Shown piece by piece: positions 8,857 through 19,461 of a DNA stretch of 64,000 bases. Within the stretch, counting starts at the first letter, position 1. Every line of letters starts with the position of its first letter. The stretch spans positions 1-64,000 of the forward strand of contig NZ_RPEN01000159.1 of assembly GCF_003991405.1 (NCBI RefSeq), given 5' to 3'. Below the pieces are notes generated by a model. It was not told the origin of the DNA, did not search any database, and was given only the letters and a program-made list of their open reading frames with translations. Source of the stretch: Pseudorhodobacter sp. E13. Lineage in GTDB: Bacteria; Pseudomonadota; Alphaproteobacteria; Rhodobacterales; Rhodobacteraceae. The translations under genes were made by a program, and so were the position numbers.

Positions 8857-10632
8857 TTATTCCTTTGGAATCACGCGCAGATGCAACTCGCGCAGCTGTT
8901 CATTCGTGGGGTCAGAGGGCGCGTTCATCAACAGGTCCTCGGCGCGCTGGTTCATCGGGAACATGATGACCTCGCGGATATTGGCCTCATCCGCCAGCAG
9001 CATCACGATCCGGTCGATGCCTGCCGCACAGCCGCCATGGGGTGGGGCGCCGTATTTGAACGCCTTGACCATGCCACCAAAGCGCTTGTTCACCTCGTCA
9101 TTCGGGTAACCGGCGATTTCAAACGCTTTATACATGATTTCCGGCTTGTGGTTGCGGATGCCGCCGGAAATCAGTTCATAGCCGTTGCAGGCCAGATCAT
9201 ACTGATAGGCATAGACTTGCAGCGGATCACCTTGCAGCGCCTCCATCCCGCCTTGGGGCATGGAGAAGGGGTTGTGCGAGAAATCGATCTTGCCTTCGTC
9301 GTCTTTTTCGAACATCGGGAAATCAACGATCCAGGCAAAGCGGAACGTATCAGTTTCGGACAGGCCAAGCTCATTGCCAATCTCGTTGCGGGCGCGGCCG
9401 GCAACGGCCTGAAAGGTTTCGGGCTTGCCACCAAGGAAGAAGGCAGCATCGCCTTCGTTCAGGCCAAGCTGCACGCGGATCGCCTCGGTGCGTTCCGGCC
9501 CGATGTTCTTGGCAAGCGGGCCTGCGGCCTCCATGCTGCCATCTTCGGCTTTGCGCCAGAAGATATAGCCCATGCCGGGAAGGCCCTGGCTTTGTGCAAA
9601 GGCGTTCATGCGGTCACAGAACTTGCGGGAACCGCCTGTGGGGGCGGGAATGGCGCGAACCTCGTTGCCTTCGGATTCCAGCAGCTTGGCGAAAATCGCA
9701 AAGCCGGAGCCGCGGAAATGCTCGGACACGTCCTGCATCTTGATCGGGTTGCGCAGGTCGGGCTTGTCAGAGCCATACCATTTCAGCGCATCATTATAGG
9801 CGATCAGCGGCCAGTCGGTATCAACCTTCTTGCCGCGCCCGAATTCTTCAAAAATACCCTGAATGACAGGCTGCACGGCGGCGAACACGTCTTCCTGCTT
9901 GACGAAAGACATTTCAATATCAAGCTGGTAGAAATCCGTCGGGGACCGGTCGGCGCGCGGGTCTTCGTCGCGGAAGCAAGGCGCGATTTGGAAATATTTG
10001 TCGAAACCCGAGACCATGATCAACTGCTTGAACTGCTGCGGGGCCTGCGGCAGGGCATAGAATTTGCCGGGGTGCAGACGGCTGGGCACCAGAAAATCCC
10101 GCGCACCTTCGGGGCTGGAGGCGGTAATGATCGGGGTTTGGAATTCGTTGAAACCTTGGTCCCACATCCGGTTGCGGATGGAACGCACGACGTTGGAACG
10201 CAGCATCATATTGGCGTGCAGCTTGTCACGGCGCAGGTCGAGGAAGCGATAGGTCAGGCGGGTTTCTTCGGGGTAGTCCACCTCTCCGAAGACGGGCATC
10301 GGCAGTTCATCCGCCGCACCCAGCACTTCCATGCCACGGGCATAAACCTCAATCTCACCGGTGGGGAGTTTCGGGTTCACGAGGCTGGCATCGCGCGCCT
10401 TGACCGTGCCGTCGATCCGGATCACCCATTCGGCGCGGACCTTTTCAAGGTCTTTGAAGGCCGGGCTGTCGCTGTCGGCCAGAACCTGCGTGATGCCGTA
10501 ATGGTCACGCAGGTCCATGAACAAGACACCGCCATGATCGCGGACCCGATGCACCCAGCCGGACAGGCGGATATCTTGCCCCACATGCGAGGCGTTGAGT
10601 TGGGCGCAAGTATGGCTGCGATAGGCGTGCAT
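8857..10632 (-). CDS. aspS: Aspartate--tRNA ligase
   Basis: A 591-residue class II aminoacyl-tRNA synthetase of the bacterial AspRS type. It has an N-terminal OB-fold anticodon-binding domain ([22 protein letters not shown]), motif 2 ([19 protein letters not shown]), the bacterial GAD insertion (about residues 300-420) and motif 3 ([19 protein letters not shown]). It charges tRNA-Asp. Three consecutive ATG codons lie at 10638, 10635 and 10632; the last has the best-spaced GGGG ribosome binding site, but the choice changes only two residues. It may charge tRNA-Asn as well in organisms lacking AsnRS; this cannot be decided here. Confidence 0.97.
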   Translation of the reverse strand: MHAYRSHTCAQLNASHVGQDIRLSGWVHRVRDHGGVLFMDLRDHYGITQVLADSDSPAFKDLEKVRAEWVIRIDGTVKARDASLVNPKLPTGEIEVYARGMEVLGAADELPMPVFGEVDYPEETRLTYRFLDLRRDKLHANMMLRSNVVRSIRNRMWDQGFNEFQTPIITASSPEGARDFLVPSRLHPGKFYALPQAPQQFKQLIMVSGFDKYFQIAPCFRDEDPRADRSPTDFYQLDIEMSFVKQEDVFAAVQPVIQGIFEEFGRGKKVDTDWPLIAYNDALKWYGSDKPDLRNPIKMQDVSEHFRGSGFAIFAKLLESEGNEVRAIPAPTGGSRKFCDRMNAFAQSQGLPGMGYIFWRKAEDGSMEAAGPLAKNIGPERTEAIRVQLGLNEGDAAFFLGGKPETFQAVAGRARNEIGNELGLSETDTFRFAWIVDFPMFEKDDEGKIDFSHNPFSMPQGGMEALQGDPLQVYAYQYDLACNGYELISGGIRNHKPEIMYKAFEIAGYPNDEVNKRFGGMVKAFKYGAPPHGGCAAGIDRIVMLLADEANIREVIMFPMNQRAEDLLMNAPSDPTNEQLRELHLRVIPKE

Positions 10633-10834
10633 CATCATCCCCTTTCAGAGGGCTTATTTTCCGGTCCCGCTGATACACATCGCGCGGGCGGTGAAGTCAA
10701 GCCCAAGCAGGATTTGAACGGCCGCGAGGGGGTGCCGCCCGCAGGGGCATCGAGCCCCTTTGGGCGGCTTTGGCGCGGGTGGCAAGCTGCGGGGCTGCGC
10801 CCGGATCGCGGGTCGGTGGTTGGGGCGGGATTTA

Positions 10835-10854
10835 GGTATTTTTGCCAAGATGAA
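10835..10854 (+). repeat. Copy A of a short dispersed intergenic repeat
   Basis: The 20-base sequence GGTATTTTTGCCAAGATGAA lies between aspS and the DUF3147 gene. The identical 20 bases recur on the minus strand at 29028-29047, and related versions occur at 31571-31589 and 41893-41915. All copies are outside genes. Its function is unknown. Confidence 0.7.
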
Positions 10855-10891
10855 AGCCGTAAGGTGGTGTTGGGTGACTGTCGGGGGGCGG

Positions 10892-11230
10892 ATGTTCTAT
10901 CTTTTCATCAAGGCGGCGATATCGGGGGTGTTGATTGCACTGGCATCCGAGGTCGCGCGGCGGCATGCGGGGTTTGGGGCCTTGATTGCCTCTCTGCCCT
11001 TGGTGTCGTTGCTGGGGATGATCTGGCTGTGGCGTGATACCGGGGACCCGGTGCGGCTGGCCGATCATGCGGCGGCCACGCTGTGGTATGTGATTCCCTC
11101 TCTGCCGATGTTTGTGCTGATTCCGGCGCTGTTGCGGCGCGGCATTGGCTTTTGGCCCGCGCTTTTGGCCGGTTGCGCGGTGACGGTGTTGCTTTACCTT
11201 ATTGCCATCTGGGCGATGGGCCGTGCCTGA
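10892..11230 (+). CDS. DUF3147 family membrane protein
   Basis: A 112-residue integral membrane protein with four predicted helices: FYLFIKAAISGVLIALASEV, then GFGALIASLPLVSLLGMIWLW, then ATLWYVIPSLPMFVLIPALL, and GFWPALLAGCAVTVLLYLIA. The pattern (SE-x-A-R-R, ASLPLVSLLGMIWLW-x-D-T-G-D, PSLPMF) matches DUF3147, whose function is unknown. The ATG at 10892 has a G-rich binding site immediately upstream and matches the usual family N-terminus; in-frame starts further upstream (10760, 10850) would add a non-membrane leader and are less likely. It sits alone between aspS and carB. Confidence 0.75.
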   Translation: MFYLFIKAAISGVLIALASEVARRHAGFGALIASLPLVSLLGMIWLWRDTGDPVRLADHAAATLWYVIPSLPMFVLIPALLRRGIGFWPALLAGCAVTVLLYLIAIWAMGRA

Positions 11231-11325
11231 ACGGCCTTTGCCCAAGAGGTAGCCCCGATAGCCCCTTGCACCCCGCCGCGTGGCCGTTATAACCCACAAA
11301 ATTTTGCGCAGATGGGGGCCTGACC

Positions 11326-14300
11326 ATGCCGAAAAGAACCGACATCAAATCCATCATGATTATTGGTGCAGGGCCCATCGTCATTGGTCAGGCCTGCGAG
11401 TTTGACTATTCCGGTGCGCAGGCTTGCAAGGCGCTGCGCGAGGAAGGCTACCGCGTTATCCTCGTCAACTCCAACCCGGCCACCATCATGACCGATCCGG
11501 GCCTTGCCGATGCGACCTATATCGAGCCGATCACCCCTGAGGTGGTTGCCAAGATCATCGAGAAAGAGCGCCCCGATGCGCTGCTGCCGACGATGGGCGG
11601 ACAGACGGGCCTGAACACCGCTTTGGCGCTGGCAGATATGGGTGTGTTGGAAAAGTATAATGTTGAACTGATCGGGGCCAAGCGCGCCGCCATCGAAATG
11701 GCAGAAGATCGCAAGTTGTTCCGTGAGGCGATGGACCGCATCGGCTTGGAAAACCCGAAAGCGACGATCATTGCCGCCCCCAAGGTGAACGGCAAATATG
11801 ACATCAAGGCCGGGGTGGCCGAGGCGATGGCCGCGATTGAATATGTGGGCCTGCCCGCCATCATCCGCCCTGCCTTCACGCTGGGCGGCACGGGCGGTGG
11901 TGTGGCCTATAACCGCGACGACTATGAGGCGATCTGCCGCAGCGGTCTGGAAGCCAGCCCGATGGCGCAGATTCTGGTCGATGAATCGCTGCTGGGGTGG
12001 AAAGAATATGAGATGGAGGTGGTGCGCGATACCGCCGACAACGCCATCATCATCTGCGCCATTGAAAACGTCGACCCGATGGGCGTGCATACCGGGGACA
12101 GCATCACCGTGGCCCCTGCCCTGACGCTGACGGACAAGGAATATCAGATCATGCGCTCGGCCTCTATCGCTGTGCTGCGCGAGATCGGGGTGGAAACCGG
12201 CGGGTCCAACGTGCAATGGGCGGTGAACCCGGTGGATGGCCGCATGGTGGTGATTGAGATGAACCCGCGCGTGTCGCGATCCTCGGCGCTGGCGTCGAAG
12301 GCAACGGGTTTCCCGATTGCCAAGGTCGCGGCGAAACTGGCGGTGGGCTATACGCTGGACGAATTGGACAACGATATCACAAAAGTGACACCCGCGTCCT
12401 TTGAACCCTCTATAGATTATGTGGTCACCAAGATCCCAAGGTTCGCTTTTGAAAAGTTTCCGGGGTCAGAGCCGAACCTGACCACCGCGATGAAATCGGT
12501 GGGTGAGGTGATGGCGATTGGCCGGACCATCCACGAAAGCATGCAAAAGGCGCTGGCGTCTTTGGAAACCGGGCTTTCGGGTTTTGACGAGATTACCATT
12601 CCCGGTGCGCCGGACCGTGCCGCGATTTTCAAGGCGCTGGGTCAGCAAACCCCGGACCGTCTGCGCGTGATCGCCCAAGCGATGCGCGAAGGGCTGAGCA
12701 ATGACGAAATTCAGGGGGCTACTTCGTTTGATCCGTGGTTCCTTGCCCGGATTCGTGAAATCGTTGAGGTGGAGGCCAGCATCCGCCACGATGGCCTGCC
12801 CACCAACCCGGACGCCCTGCGCCGGTTGAAGATGTTTGGCTTCACCGATGCGCGTCTTGCCACGCTGACCGGGCGCGATGAAGGCCAAGTGCGCCGCGCG
12901 CGCCGCAATCTTGGCGTCAACGCCGTGTTCAAACGCATCGACACCTGCGCCGCCGAGTTTGAGGCGCAGACCCCTTACATGTATTCCACCTACGAATCCC
13001 CTGTGATGGGCGATGTGGAATGTGAGGCGCGGCCTTCGAATGCCAAGAAAGTGGTGATTCTCGGCGGTGGCCCGAACCGCATCGGCCAAGGCATCGAGTT
13101 TGATTATTGCTGCTGCCATGCCTGCTATGCCCTGACGGCGGCGGGCTACGAGACCATCATGATCAACTGCAACCCCGAAACCGTGTCGACCGATTATGAC
13201 ACCTCTGACCGGTTGTATTTTGAGCCTTTGACGTTGGAGCATGTGCTGGAAATTCTGCGGGTAGAGCAGGAAAACGGCACGTTGCACGGGGTGATCGTGC
13301 AATTCGGCGGCCAGACGCCGCTAAAGCTGGCCAATGCGCTGCATGATGAAGGCATCCCGATCCTTGGCACCAGCCCCGATGCAATTGATCTGGCCGAGGA
13401 CCGTGAGCGGTTCCAGCAGCTTTTGCAAAAGCTGGGCCTGCGTCAGCCGCATAATGGCACCGCGCGCAGCCGGGATGAGGCCTTTGCCGTGGCTGCCGAA
13501 GTGGGCTACCCGCTGGTGATCCGCCCGTCGTTCGTTCTGGGTGGCCGTGCGATGGAAATCATCCGCGATGACGCGCAACTGGAACGCTATATCCGTGAGG
13601 CGGTGCAGGTTTCCGGCAAGAACCCGGTGCTGCTGGACAGCTATCTGTCCGGCGCGATTGAGGTCGATGTCGATGCGCTGTCGGATGGGCATAACGTCCA
13701 TGTCGCGGGTATCATGGAACATATTGAGGAGGCGGGTGTCCATTCCGGCGATTCTGCCTGTTCGTTGCCGCCGCATTCGCTGTCGCCCGCGATCATCGAG
13801 GAGTTGAAGGCGCAAACCGTGGCCATGGCCCGCGCCTTGAACGTGGTGGGCCTGATGAACGTGCAATTCGCGCTGAAAGGTGATGATATTTATGTGCTGG
13901 AGGTGAACCCGCGCGCGTCTCGCACCGTGCCTTTCGTTGCCAAAGCCACCGATAGCGCGATTGCCTCTATCGCCGCGCGCCTGATGGCGGGCGAGCCGAT
14001 GGGCAATTTCCCGATGCGCGCGCCCTATGCCAGCGATGTTGGCCCCGATACCGATCTGCCGCTGGCCGATCCGATGACGCTGGCCAACCCGATCACACCG
14101 TGGTTCAGCGTCAAAGAGGCCGTGCTGCCCTTTGCCCGCTTCCCCGGTGTTGACCCGCTGCTCGGGCCGGAAATGCGCTCCACCGGTGAGGTGATGGGCT
14201 GGGACCGTAGCTTCCCGCTGGCCTTCCTGAAGGCGCAGATGGGTGCGGGCAACGACCTGCCGACCGAGGGCCGCGTGTTTCTGTCCATCAAGGACATGGA

Positions 14301-14652
14301 CAAAACCGACGCCATGGCCGCCGCCGCGCGTGATCTCATCACCATGGGGTTTGAAATCGTGGCGACCAAAGGCACGGCCACATGGCTGGAGCAGGTTGGG
14401 GCCAAGGCAACCGCAGTGAACAAGGTTTATGAAGGCCGCCCGAACATCGTGGACCGGTTGAAAAACGGCGATATCGCCTTGGTGATGAACACAACCGAAG
14501 GCGCCCAATCGCTGAACGACAGTCGCGACATCCGCAAAGTCGCGCTGTTCGACAAGATCCCTTATTTCACCACCGCCGCAGGGTCCATCGCCGCTGTCAG
14601 CGCGATGAAAGCCCGGGGCGAAGGCATCGGGGTGCGGACGCTTCAGGGCTGA
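11326..14652 (+). CDS. carB: Carbamoyl-phosphate synthase large subunit
   Basis: A 1108-residue enzyme subunit that joins bicarbonate, ammonia from CarA and two ATP into carbamoyl phosphate for arginine and pyrimidine synthesis. The two homologous halves are clear: the N-terminal carboxyphosphate half ([24 protein letters not shown]-grasp with [31 protein letters not shown]) and the C-terminal carbamoyl phosphate half from about residue 575 ([45 protein letters not shown]). An oligomerisation domain lies between them, and an MGS-type allosteric domain (from about residue 980, [10 protein letters not shown]) ends the protein. carA is about 8 kb downstream on the same strand rather than adjacent. 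Confidence 0.98.
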   Translation: MPKRTDIKSIMIIGAGPIVIGQACEFDYSGAQACKALREEGYRVILVNSNPATIMTDPGLADATYIEPITPEVVAKIIEKERPDALLPTMGGQTGLNTALALADMGVLEKYNVELIGAKRAAIEMAEDRKLFREAMDRIGLENPKATIIAAPKVNGKYDIKAGVAEAMAAIEYVGLPAIIRPAFTLGGTGGGVAYNRDDYEAICRSGLEASPMAQILVDESLLGWKEYEMEVVRDTADNAIIICAIENVDPMGVHTGDSITVAPALTLTDKEYQIMRSASIAVLREIGVETGGSNVQWAVNPVDGRMVVIEMNPRVSRSSALASKATGFPIAKVAAKLAVGYTLDELDNDITKVTPASFEPSIDYVVTKIPRFAFEKFPGSEPNLTTAMKSVGEVMAIGRTIHESMQKALASLETGLSGFDEITIPGAPDRAAIFKALGQQTPDRLRVIAQAMREGLSNDEIQGATSFDPWFLARIREIVEVEASIRHDGLPTNPDALRRLKMFGFTDARLATLTGRDEGQVRRARRNLGVNAVFKRIDTCAAEFEAQTPYMYSTYESPVMGDVECEARPSNAKKVVILGGGPNRIGQGIEFDYCCCHACYALTAAGYETIMINCNPETVSTDYDTSDRLYFEPLTLEHVLEILRVEQENGTLHGVIVQFGGQTPLKLANALHDEGIPILGTSPDAIDLAEDRERFQQLLQKLGLRQPHNGTARSRDEAFAVAAEVGYPLVIRPSFVLGGRAMEIIRDDAQLERYIREAVQVSGKNPVLLDSYLSGAIEVDVDALSDGHNVHVAGIMEHIEEAGVHSGDSACSLPPHSLSPAIIEELKAQTVAMARALNVVGLMNVQFALKGDDIYVLEVNPRASRTVPFVAKATDSAIASIAARLMAGEPMGNFPMRAPYASDVGPDTDLPLADPMTLANPITPWFSVKEAVLPFARFPGVDPLLGPEMRSTGEVMGWDRSFPLAFLKAQMGAGNDLPTEGRVFLSIKDMDKTDAMAAAARDLITMGFEIVATKGTATWLEQVGAKATAVNKVYEGRPNIVDRLKNGDIALVMNTTEGAQSLNDSRDIRKVALFDKIPYFTTAAGSIAAVSAMKARGEGIGVRTLQG

Positions 14653-15067
14653 TCTGACGAAACCGATCTGAACTGTCCGGCCCGGCATATCGCGCGGGGG
14701 CATCCGACAAAAGGCTGGGCGGTTCATTCGGCATAAGTGCCAGAATGGGCCGCTTCAGCGTCGGTGCCCTGCTTGCCGGAAAGCCTTGACAGGGTGCGGA
14801 ATGGCTTGCTGCTGCGGCCCGTTTCGTCACAGGGCGTCGCAGGGTGAAACCTCCCAAGCCAGAGTATCCAGCGATGCCGCGCGCAGGAAAGCGGCCTTAG
14901 GTTGATTTGCAGAAAAGCCCAGCGCCTTCGGAAATAACGCCCCGTGCAAACACCGCAGTTTTACGCACGCAATGGCGCGAACTGACCTTGATGACGGCAG
15001 CGCACAGGTAAATCTAATTTTGTAGGGATTTTCCGGCCTACGACCCATTGCGGGGGCTAGGGCCAAG
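14653..15067. other. 415-base gap after carB, no gene recognised
   Basis: Between carB and tRNA-Leu. Minus-strand frames at 14597-14857 and 14827-15066 have no start signals or domains and look like chance ORFs. No clear carB terminator, small-RNA signature or repeat was found. Confidence 0.45.
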
Positions 15068-15154
15068 TGGTGCGGTCGGGGGGACTCGAACCCCCACTCC
15101 GGTTAAAGAACAGCGACCTCAACGCTGCGCGTCTACCAATTCCGCCACGACCGC
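15068..15154 (-). tRNA. tRNA-Leu (anticodon GAG)
   Basis: An 87-base class II tRNA on the minus strand with encoded CCA. The acceptor stem GCGGTCG pairs with CGACCGC, the anticodon stem CAGCG/CGCTG encloses the loop TTGAGGT (anticodon GAG), a long variable arm follows, and the T-arm has GGTTCGAGTCC. It reads CUC and CUU leucine codons. Confidence 0.95.
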
Positions 15155-15304
15155 ACAGTCCTGACCAGCGGGGTCATAGCGAAGGCCGCGACAGACCTCA
15201 AGTTTAATTTTGCAGGAAAAGAGTCGACGGATCGCGCAAGCGCCCAAAAACAAACCGCCGCAAGGTTTCCCCCTGCGGCGGAGATGAAAAACAGCCTCTG
15301 GCCC

Positions 15305-16669
15305 TTACGGGTTCGCCGAGTTCCCCGGCACCACAAAGGACGGCAGAGCCGAAGCCGGTACAGGGGCACCAGGCACCGTGGACCCCGGCAAACTGCGCCC
15401 CGCAGCGGAATAGGCCGCCAGACGGATCAGCGCGGCACGGTCCGCCATGCCGGGTGCGAAAACCTCGGTGCTGCCATCAGTGGCGGCGGTGAAGGCATGC
15501 TCATACCACGGCAAAGACAGATCACTGCGCTGTGCGGCCCCGATGCCCGAAGCCAAGTGATGGCCCATCAACTCAGCGTAGGCCACCTCGCCCAGCGTGG
15601 TCAGGATCAGTGCAGAACCGATGGCCACATCCATGTTATCGGTGACATAACCGACACCAAGACAGATGCGCGCAGTGCCCGACAATTGCGCAGGTGCCAT
15701 GCCAGACCCCAGCACGAAGCCAGAAACGCCTTGCATCACCTCTTCGCGGGATTTCAGCGACAGCGCGGCGACATGTTCCTTCATCACCGGGCCAAACCCT
15801 TCGCATTGCTGGGCGATCTGCTGCGGGGTAAAGCCTGCAACCTTGGCCACCAACTCCTCGCCCTGCGCGATGGCATAGGTCCGGGCAAGGCAGAATTGTT
15901 CAGACAAGGTGAAGGCCGGGTCTGTCATCGTGACTTGCGTGACAAAACCACCGTTGGAATTTGTGACCAACGACACCTTGTTGCAATGGCTGGCAAGCGA
16001 GGCTTGTGTCGCCCCCTGCCCCATGAAGGACGGCAGAGCCGTTGCTGCGGTGGCGGCGGCACCAAATTGCGGCACAGCGGCTGCGACAGGGTTGGTTCCG
16101 GCGGCAAAGCCAAGTTGCGGCACACCGGGTTGCACACCGGGTTGCACTGCGGCCATTTGCCCCCCGGCGGCGGGCACACCAAGTTTTTCATCGCGATAGG
16201 TGAACAACAACGCCTTGGTGCCGCGCGGATCGCTGGCGACCTGTTGCAGCGTCATCGCGCCCCCCGCCTGCGCCCGGTAATAGCCCTGCACCAGCAGGTC
16301 TTGTTCCCAGCTGTTCAGGTTTCCCGTTGGCGCAAAGCCCAAAAGCGCCTGATATTGCGAAATGGCCGCCCGTGACTTCGGCCCGATGGACCCATCCGGC
16401 GTGCCAACAGGGAAGCCAAAGTAATTCAGCGCAACCTGCACTTCGCGATTGGCTTCGCGTTGGCTGGACGAAACCGAAGGCTTGGTGGATTTGCGCGGCG
16501 CGGCTTTGCGGGTGGTCGTGCGCTTTTGTTTATTGGCACCATTCACGATGGCCCCGCCGATAATACCGCCAATGATCCCACCAACCAAAGCGTCCCCGGC
16601 CAAGGCGGGAACCGGCGAAAACACCAACGCGGCGGCAACGCATGTGCTTGCAATTCGTTTGAAATGCAT
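15305..16669 (-). CDS. Secreted peptidoglycan-binding domain protein
   Basis: A 454-residue exported protein. A signal peptide (MHFKRIASTCVAAALVFSPV ending ALAG) is followed by a glycine-zipper-like segment (GGIIGGIIGGAIVNGA) and a basic stretch. A peptidoglycan_binding_1 domain lies at about residues 70-130 (VQVALNYFGFPVGTPDGSIGPKSRAAISQYQALLGFAPTG shows the repeat motif). The remaining 300 residues include a proline/glycine-rich linker and a helical region with several cysteines, with no recognised domain. The ATG at 16669 has GGAG upstream. Probable periplasmic or envelope role. It is divergent from lipB. Confidence 0.75.
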   Translation of the reverse strand: MHFKRIASTCVAAALVFSPVPALAGDALVGGIIGGIIGGAIVNGANKQKRTTTRKAAPRKSTKPSVSSSQREANREVQVALNYFGFPVGTPDGSIGPKSRAAISQYQALLGFAPTGNLNSWEQDLLVQGYYRAQAGGAMTLQQVASDPRGTKALLFTYRDEKLGVPAAGGQMAAVQPGVQPGVPQLGFAAGTNPVAAAVPQFGAAATAATALPSFMGQGATQASLASHCNKVSLVTNSNGGFVTQVTMTDPAFTLSEQFCLARTYAIAQGEELVAKVAGFTPQQIAQQCEGFGPVMKEHVAALSLKSREEVMQGVSGFVLGSGMAPAQLSGTARICLGVGYVTDNMDVAIGSALILTTLGEVAYAELMGHHLASGIGAAQRSDLSLPWYEHAFTAATDGSTEVFAPGMADRAALIRLAAYSAAGRSLPGSTVPGAPVPASALPSFVVPGNSANP

Positions 16670-16817
16670 TTGAAAACTCCGTCCTGAATAATTAGATCGA
16701 CTCAAACCATGTGAAAGGTTAGCACGCTGTGCCAAAGTTGCTAAGCGTTTTCACTTGGCGGCAGGCTATTCCTGCCTGTCCCGCCCCTTTGTTTTTCCTG
16801 CCGTGAAGGACGCGCCC

Positions 16818-17525
16818 ATGCCGCAAACATGCCCTGCCCCAGCGCCCACACCCCCAACCGGCCACGCCGTTGAATGGCGCGTTCTGGATGGGCTGGCGCC
16901 CTATGCGGAAACCCTTGCCGCGATGGAGGCGCGCGTGGCCCAGATTGCGGCGGGCACAGCCCCCGAAGCGGTCTGGTTGCTGGAACACCCGCCGCTTTAC
17001 ACCGCAGGCACCAGCGCCCAACCTGCCGATCTGGTGGAGCCAGAGCGCTTTCCGGTGCATGTCGCGGGCCGGGGCGGGCAATACACCTATCACGGTCCGG
17101 GGCAGCGTGTGGCCTATGTCATGCTGGATCTGAACCGGCGTGGGCGCGATGTGCGCAAATTCGTCTGCGCACTGGAAAACTGGGTGATCCAGACCCTGGC
17201 CAGTTTCAACGTCACGGGCGAGCACCGGGCCGGGCGTGTCGGCGTCTGGGTGGTGCGCCCCGATCGGCGCGGTATCGACGGGCAGCTTGCCGAGGACAAG
17301 ATTGCGGCGATTGGCGTCAAATTGCGCAAATGGGTCAGCTTTCACGGCATTTCCATCAATGTCGAACCGGATCTGAGCCATTTCACCGGGATCGTCCCCT
17401 GTGGCATTGCCGACCACGGCGTCACCAGCCTTGTCGATCTGGGCCTTCCGGTCACGATGGATGATCTGGATGTTGCCTTGCACAGCAGCTTTGAACAGCA
17501 ATTCGGCCCGACGGATCGCAGCTAG
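16818..17525 (+). CDS. lipB: Lipoyl(octanoyl) transferase LipB
   Basis: A 235-residue enzyme that moves octanoate from acyl carrier protein to the lipoyl domains of 2-oxoacid dehydrogenases and the glycine cleavage H protein. Signature segments are [14 protein letters not shown] (substrate loop), [19 protein letters not shown] containing the catalytic Lys, and GIVPCGI with the catalytic Cys. The ATG at 16818 is preceded by GAAGGA; an in-frame upstream start would add 21 residues without family support. The gene converges with an XRE regulator and their stop codons overlap by 4 bases. Confidence 0.96.
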   Translation: MPQTCPAPAPTPPTGHAVEWRVLDGLAPYAETLAAMEARVAQIAAGTAPEAVWLLEHPPLYTAGTSAQPADLVEPERFPVHVAGRGGQYTYHGPGQRVAYVMLDLNRRGRDVRKFVCALENWVIQTLASFNVTGEHRAGRVGVWVVRPDRRGIDGQLAEDKIAAIGVKLRKWVSFHGISINVEPDLSHFTGIVPCGIADHGVTSLVDLGLPVTMDDLDVALHSSFEQQFGPTDRS

Positions 17526-18322
17526 TTCAACGGCAGGTTCAACATCTGGCGGATCGGCAGCGCAACCTCACCCTCGCCGACAAAGGTGGGCTGACGCCGC
17601 AGCGCCAGCGCCTCGCGAAAACCGTTGGGCAAATGTTCCATGAACACGCGGCACATCCGGCGCCGTCCCGGCACCTCTGCCCGCCCGACCGTGGCAAAGC
17701 CAAAGAAACCGGAAACACTGTTCATCATCGACAAAGGGCTGATGAAAAGATGCGAGACATTCTGCGCGGGCGGCTGGTGATAGAAAACGATCGAAAACCC
17801 ATCGGAATGGTGGTGCAGCACGCCCCGGAATTCCCGCCGCAACAGCTTCACCTGCTGTGTATAGATTTCCGGCGCGTCAAACCCACGCACCACCCGCGCG
17901 CCTTTATGGGTCTTGATGAACACCGGGAAACGGACAAACTTGTCCATCACCGCCATGGAAGGCCGCAGGATACTATAAAAACCATCGGGCAAATCATCGT
18001 AACCCCGGGCAAAGTAATCTTGGCTGGCACAGGCAAAGCGGATTGCTTCGACCATGCTGCTTTGCCCTGCGGTCGGTGCCGCCGTTTCGTTGCGCATACG
18101 CGACAAAAGCGCGGGCGTCAGGGCTTCGGTGACGATCCGGGCATCAACGTTAAAATACGCGCATATCTGCTCAAGGATATGGGGTTTCGGAAAGCTCTCG
18201 CCGCGCAAGAAGCGTTGGAACTGGATTTTGGATAAGCCAAGATCGCCACTGGCCTGCGCCAGAGTGCCACGCTCTGTTGCAAGGGCACGCAGATTTTGCC
18301 CGAACACTTTCAAAACAGACAT
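17522..18322 (-). CDS. XRE-type helix-turn-helix transcriptional regulator
   Basis: A 266-residue protein. Residues 8-60 form an HTH ([41 protein letters not shown], then [14 protein letters not shown]). The C-terminal 170 residues carry no recognised ligand domain but have the composition of a globular sensor ([36 protein letters not shown]). A GGTGAG binding site precedes the ATG at 18322. The gene ends 4 bases into the lipB stop region on the opposite strand. Target genes and signal are unknown. Confidence 0.75.
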   Translation of the reverse strand: MSVLKVFGQNLRALATERGTLAQASGDLGLSKIQFQRFLRGESFPKPHILEQICAYFNVDARIVTEALTPALLSRMRNETAAPTAGQSSMVEAIRFACASQDYFARGYDDLPDGFYSILRPSMAVMDKFVRFPVFIKTHKGARVVRGFDAPEIYTQQVKLLRREFRGVLHHHSDGFSIVFYHQPPAQNVSHLFISPLSMMNSVSGFFGFATVGRAEVPGRRRMCRVFMEHLPNGFREALALRRQPTFVGEGEVALPIRQMLNLPLN

Positions 18323-18400
18323 CGGCTCACCCGAAATTACACCGAAAAAGTGTATACGAATACGCCGGTCAATCAAGACGCGAAGGGTCGTTTTGTCAGA

Positions 18401-18616
18401 TCAGCAATCGTTGGCGGTATCACCCATCACCGGGGTAATGCCTGCGACGCGTTCAAGGCTGGCCGCGATCAGCATCAGATGCGCGACTTTTTCTTTTGAA
18501 TGGATGCCCGCGCGTGCATAGGCCACATCTTCAACAAGACGGGCCGCTTGCCGAAGTTTCTCGGCATTCCGCAATTCTGTGAATGTCATATCGACCATGA
18601 CACTTAACCTTTTCAT
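18401..18616 (-). CDS. Small uncharacterised helical protein
   Basis: A 71-residue soluble protein, mostly alpha-helical by composition, starting MKRLSVMVDMTFTELRNAEK and continuing with AARLVEDVAYARAGIHSKEK and HLMLIAASLERVAGI. No domain is recognised. The start is uncertain: the ATG at 18598 (MVDMTF) has a well-placed AAGG site and would give 65 residues. It lies between the XRE regulator and cytochrome c2. Its codon use fits the neighbouring genes, which supports it being real. Confidence 0.5.
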   Translation of the reverse strand: MKRLSVMVDMTFTELRNAEKLRQAARLVEDVAYARAGIHSKEKVAHLMLIAASLERVAGITPVMGDTANDC

Positions 18617-18888
18617 TTTTATGTCACCAAGGGTCCCGATGCCGCCCAACCTTGGCTTTGAGCCAACGTAAGCGCTTCGCCACCCGGCTTCGAGACTCAA
18701 AATAACGCGAGGAGGCTACAGTTTTGATACCTCTCCGACCCGAACCGCGGAAAAACTGCCGCAAAGAAAGCGTGACAGCTTGACCTATGTTATGTCGCAG
18801 CCGCTGCACATATGGTAAGCAGGCGCGATGTTGCACCTGCCGATCACGGTCAGACCGCGGCAACACGATTCAAAGACGAGGAAAGAAA

Positions 18889-19305
18889 ATGAAGTTTAGC
18901 CTTATCGCCACTGCTGCCCTTCTCACTTTGTCCGCACCCGCCTTTGCTGGTGACGCTGAAAAAGGTGAAAAGGAATTCAAGAAATGCAAAGCCTGTCACG
19001 CAATCATCGCCGATGACGGCACCGAGATTGTCAAAGGCGGCAAAACCGGCCCGAACCTTTATGGCGTCATCGGCCGTGCTGCTGGCACCACCGATTTCAA
19101 GAACGGCGACTCCTTGGTTGCGGCCGGCGCGGCTGGCGTGGTCTGGGATGAAGCGAACCTTGTCGCCTATCTCGCTGACCCCAAAGCCTTCCTGATCGAA
19201 GCGACGGGCGATGCTGCGGCCAAGTCCAAGATGTCCTTCAAACTTTCGAAAGGCGGCGAAGACCTTGCGGCCTATCTGGCTTCGGTCGTCCCTGCGGCGA
19301 ACTGA
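18889..19305 (+). CDS. Cytochrome c2 (periplasmic class I c-type cytochrome)
   Basis: A 138-residue precursor with a signal peptide (MKFSLIATAALLTLSAPAFA, cleavage after AFA). Heme attachment is CKACH at residues 33-37. The sixth ligand is the Met of KSKMSFKL, and GKTGPNLYGVIGR is the usual c2 segment. It carries electrons from the bc1 complex to terminal oxidase and, in phototrophs, to the reaction centre. The start has GAGGAAAG upstream. It lies just before ctaD, giving donor and oxidase subunit side by side. Whether the organism is phototrophic cannot be told from this window. Confidence 0.92.
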   Translation: MKFSLIATAALLTLSAPAFAGDAEKGEKEFKKCKACHAIIADDGTEIVKGGKTGPNLYGVIGRAAGTTDFKNGDSLVAAGAAGVVWDEANLVAYLADPKAFLIEATGDAAAKSKMSFKLSKGGEDLAAYLASVVPAAN

Positions 19306-19318
19306 CCCACTAAAAAAC

Positions 19319-19355
19319 GACTTTGACGCGGTTTTTCTTGATCTGCGTCAAAGTC
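19319..19355 (+). promoter_or_regulatory. Dyad with FNR/FnrL-like box upstream of ctaD
   Basis: GACTTTGACGC (19319-19329) and GCGTCAAAGTC (19345-19355) are perfect 11-base inverted arms around a 15-base loop. Overlapping the right arm, TTGATCTGCGTCAA (19338-19351) differs by one base from the FNR consensus TTGAT-N4-ATCAA. It lies 111 bases before the ctaD start, and 14 bases after cytochrome c2. It could be a 3' hairpin of the cytochrome gene, an oxygen-responsive operator of ctaD, or both; no T run follows, which disfavours a simple terminator. Confidence 0.45.
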
Positions 19356-19461
19356 ACCGATTGCCGCCGCCGCTTGGGCATTCTAGAACATGAATACAAG
19401 TGGCGGCGGGAATCTACTTTTCCCGTGCGCTGAAATCTGGAAACGCAATCGGGAGGCAGGC

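Noticed and set aside
8821-11037. Long plus-strand ORF of 738 codons opposite aspS
   Set aside because: It is antisense to aspS, which matches AspRS over its full length. The plus-strand product has no family resemblance, and long open antisense frames are common in GC-rich genes.
14827-15066. Minus-strand ORF between carB and tRNA-Leu
   Set aside because: Composition is arbitrary, no domain or start signal was found, and it ends against the tRNA.
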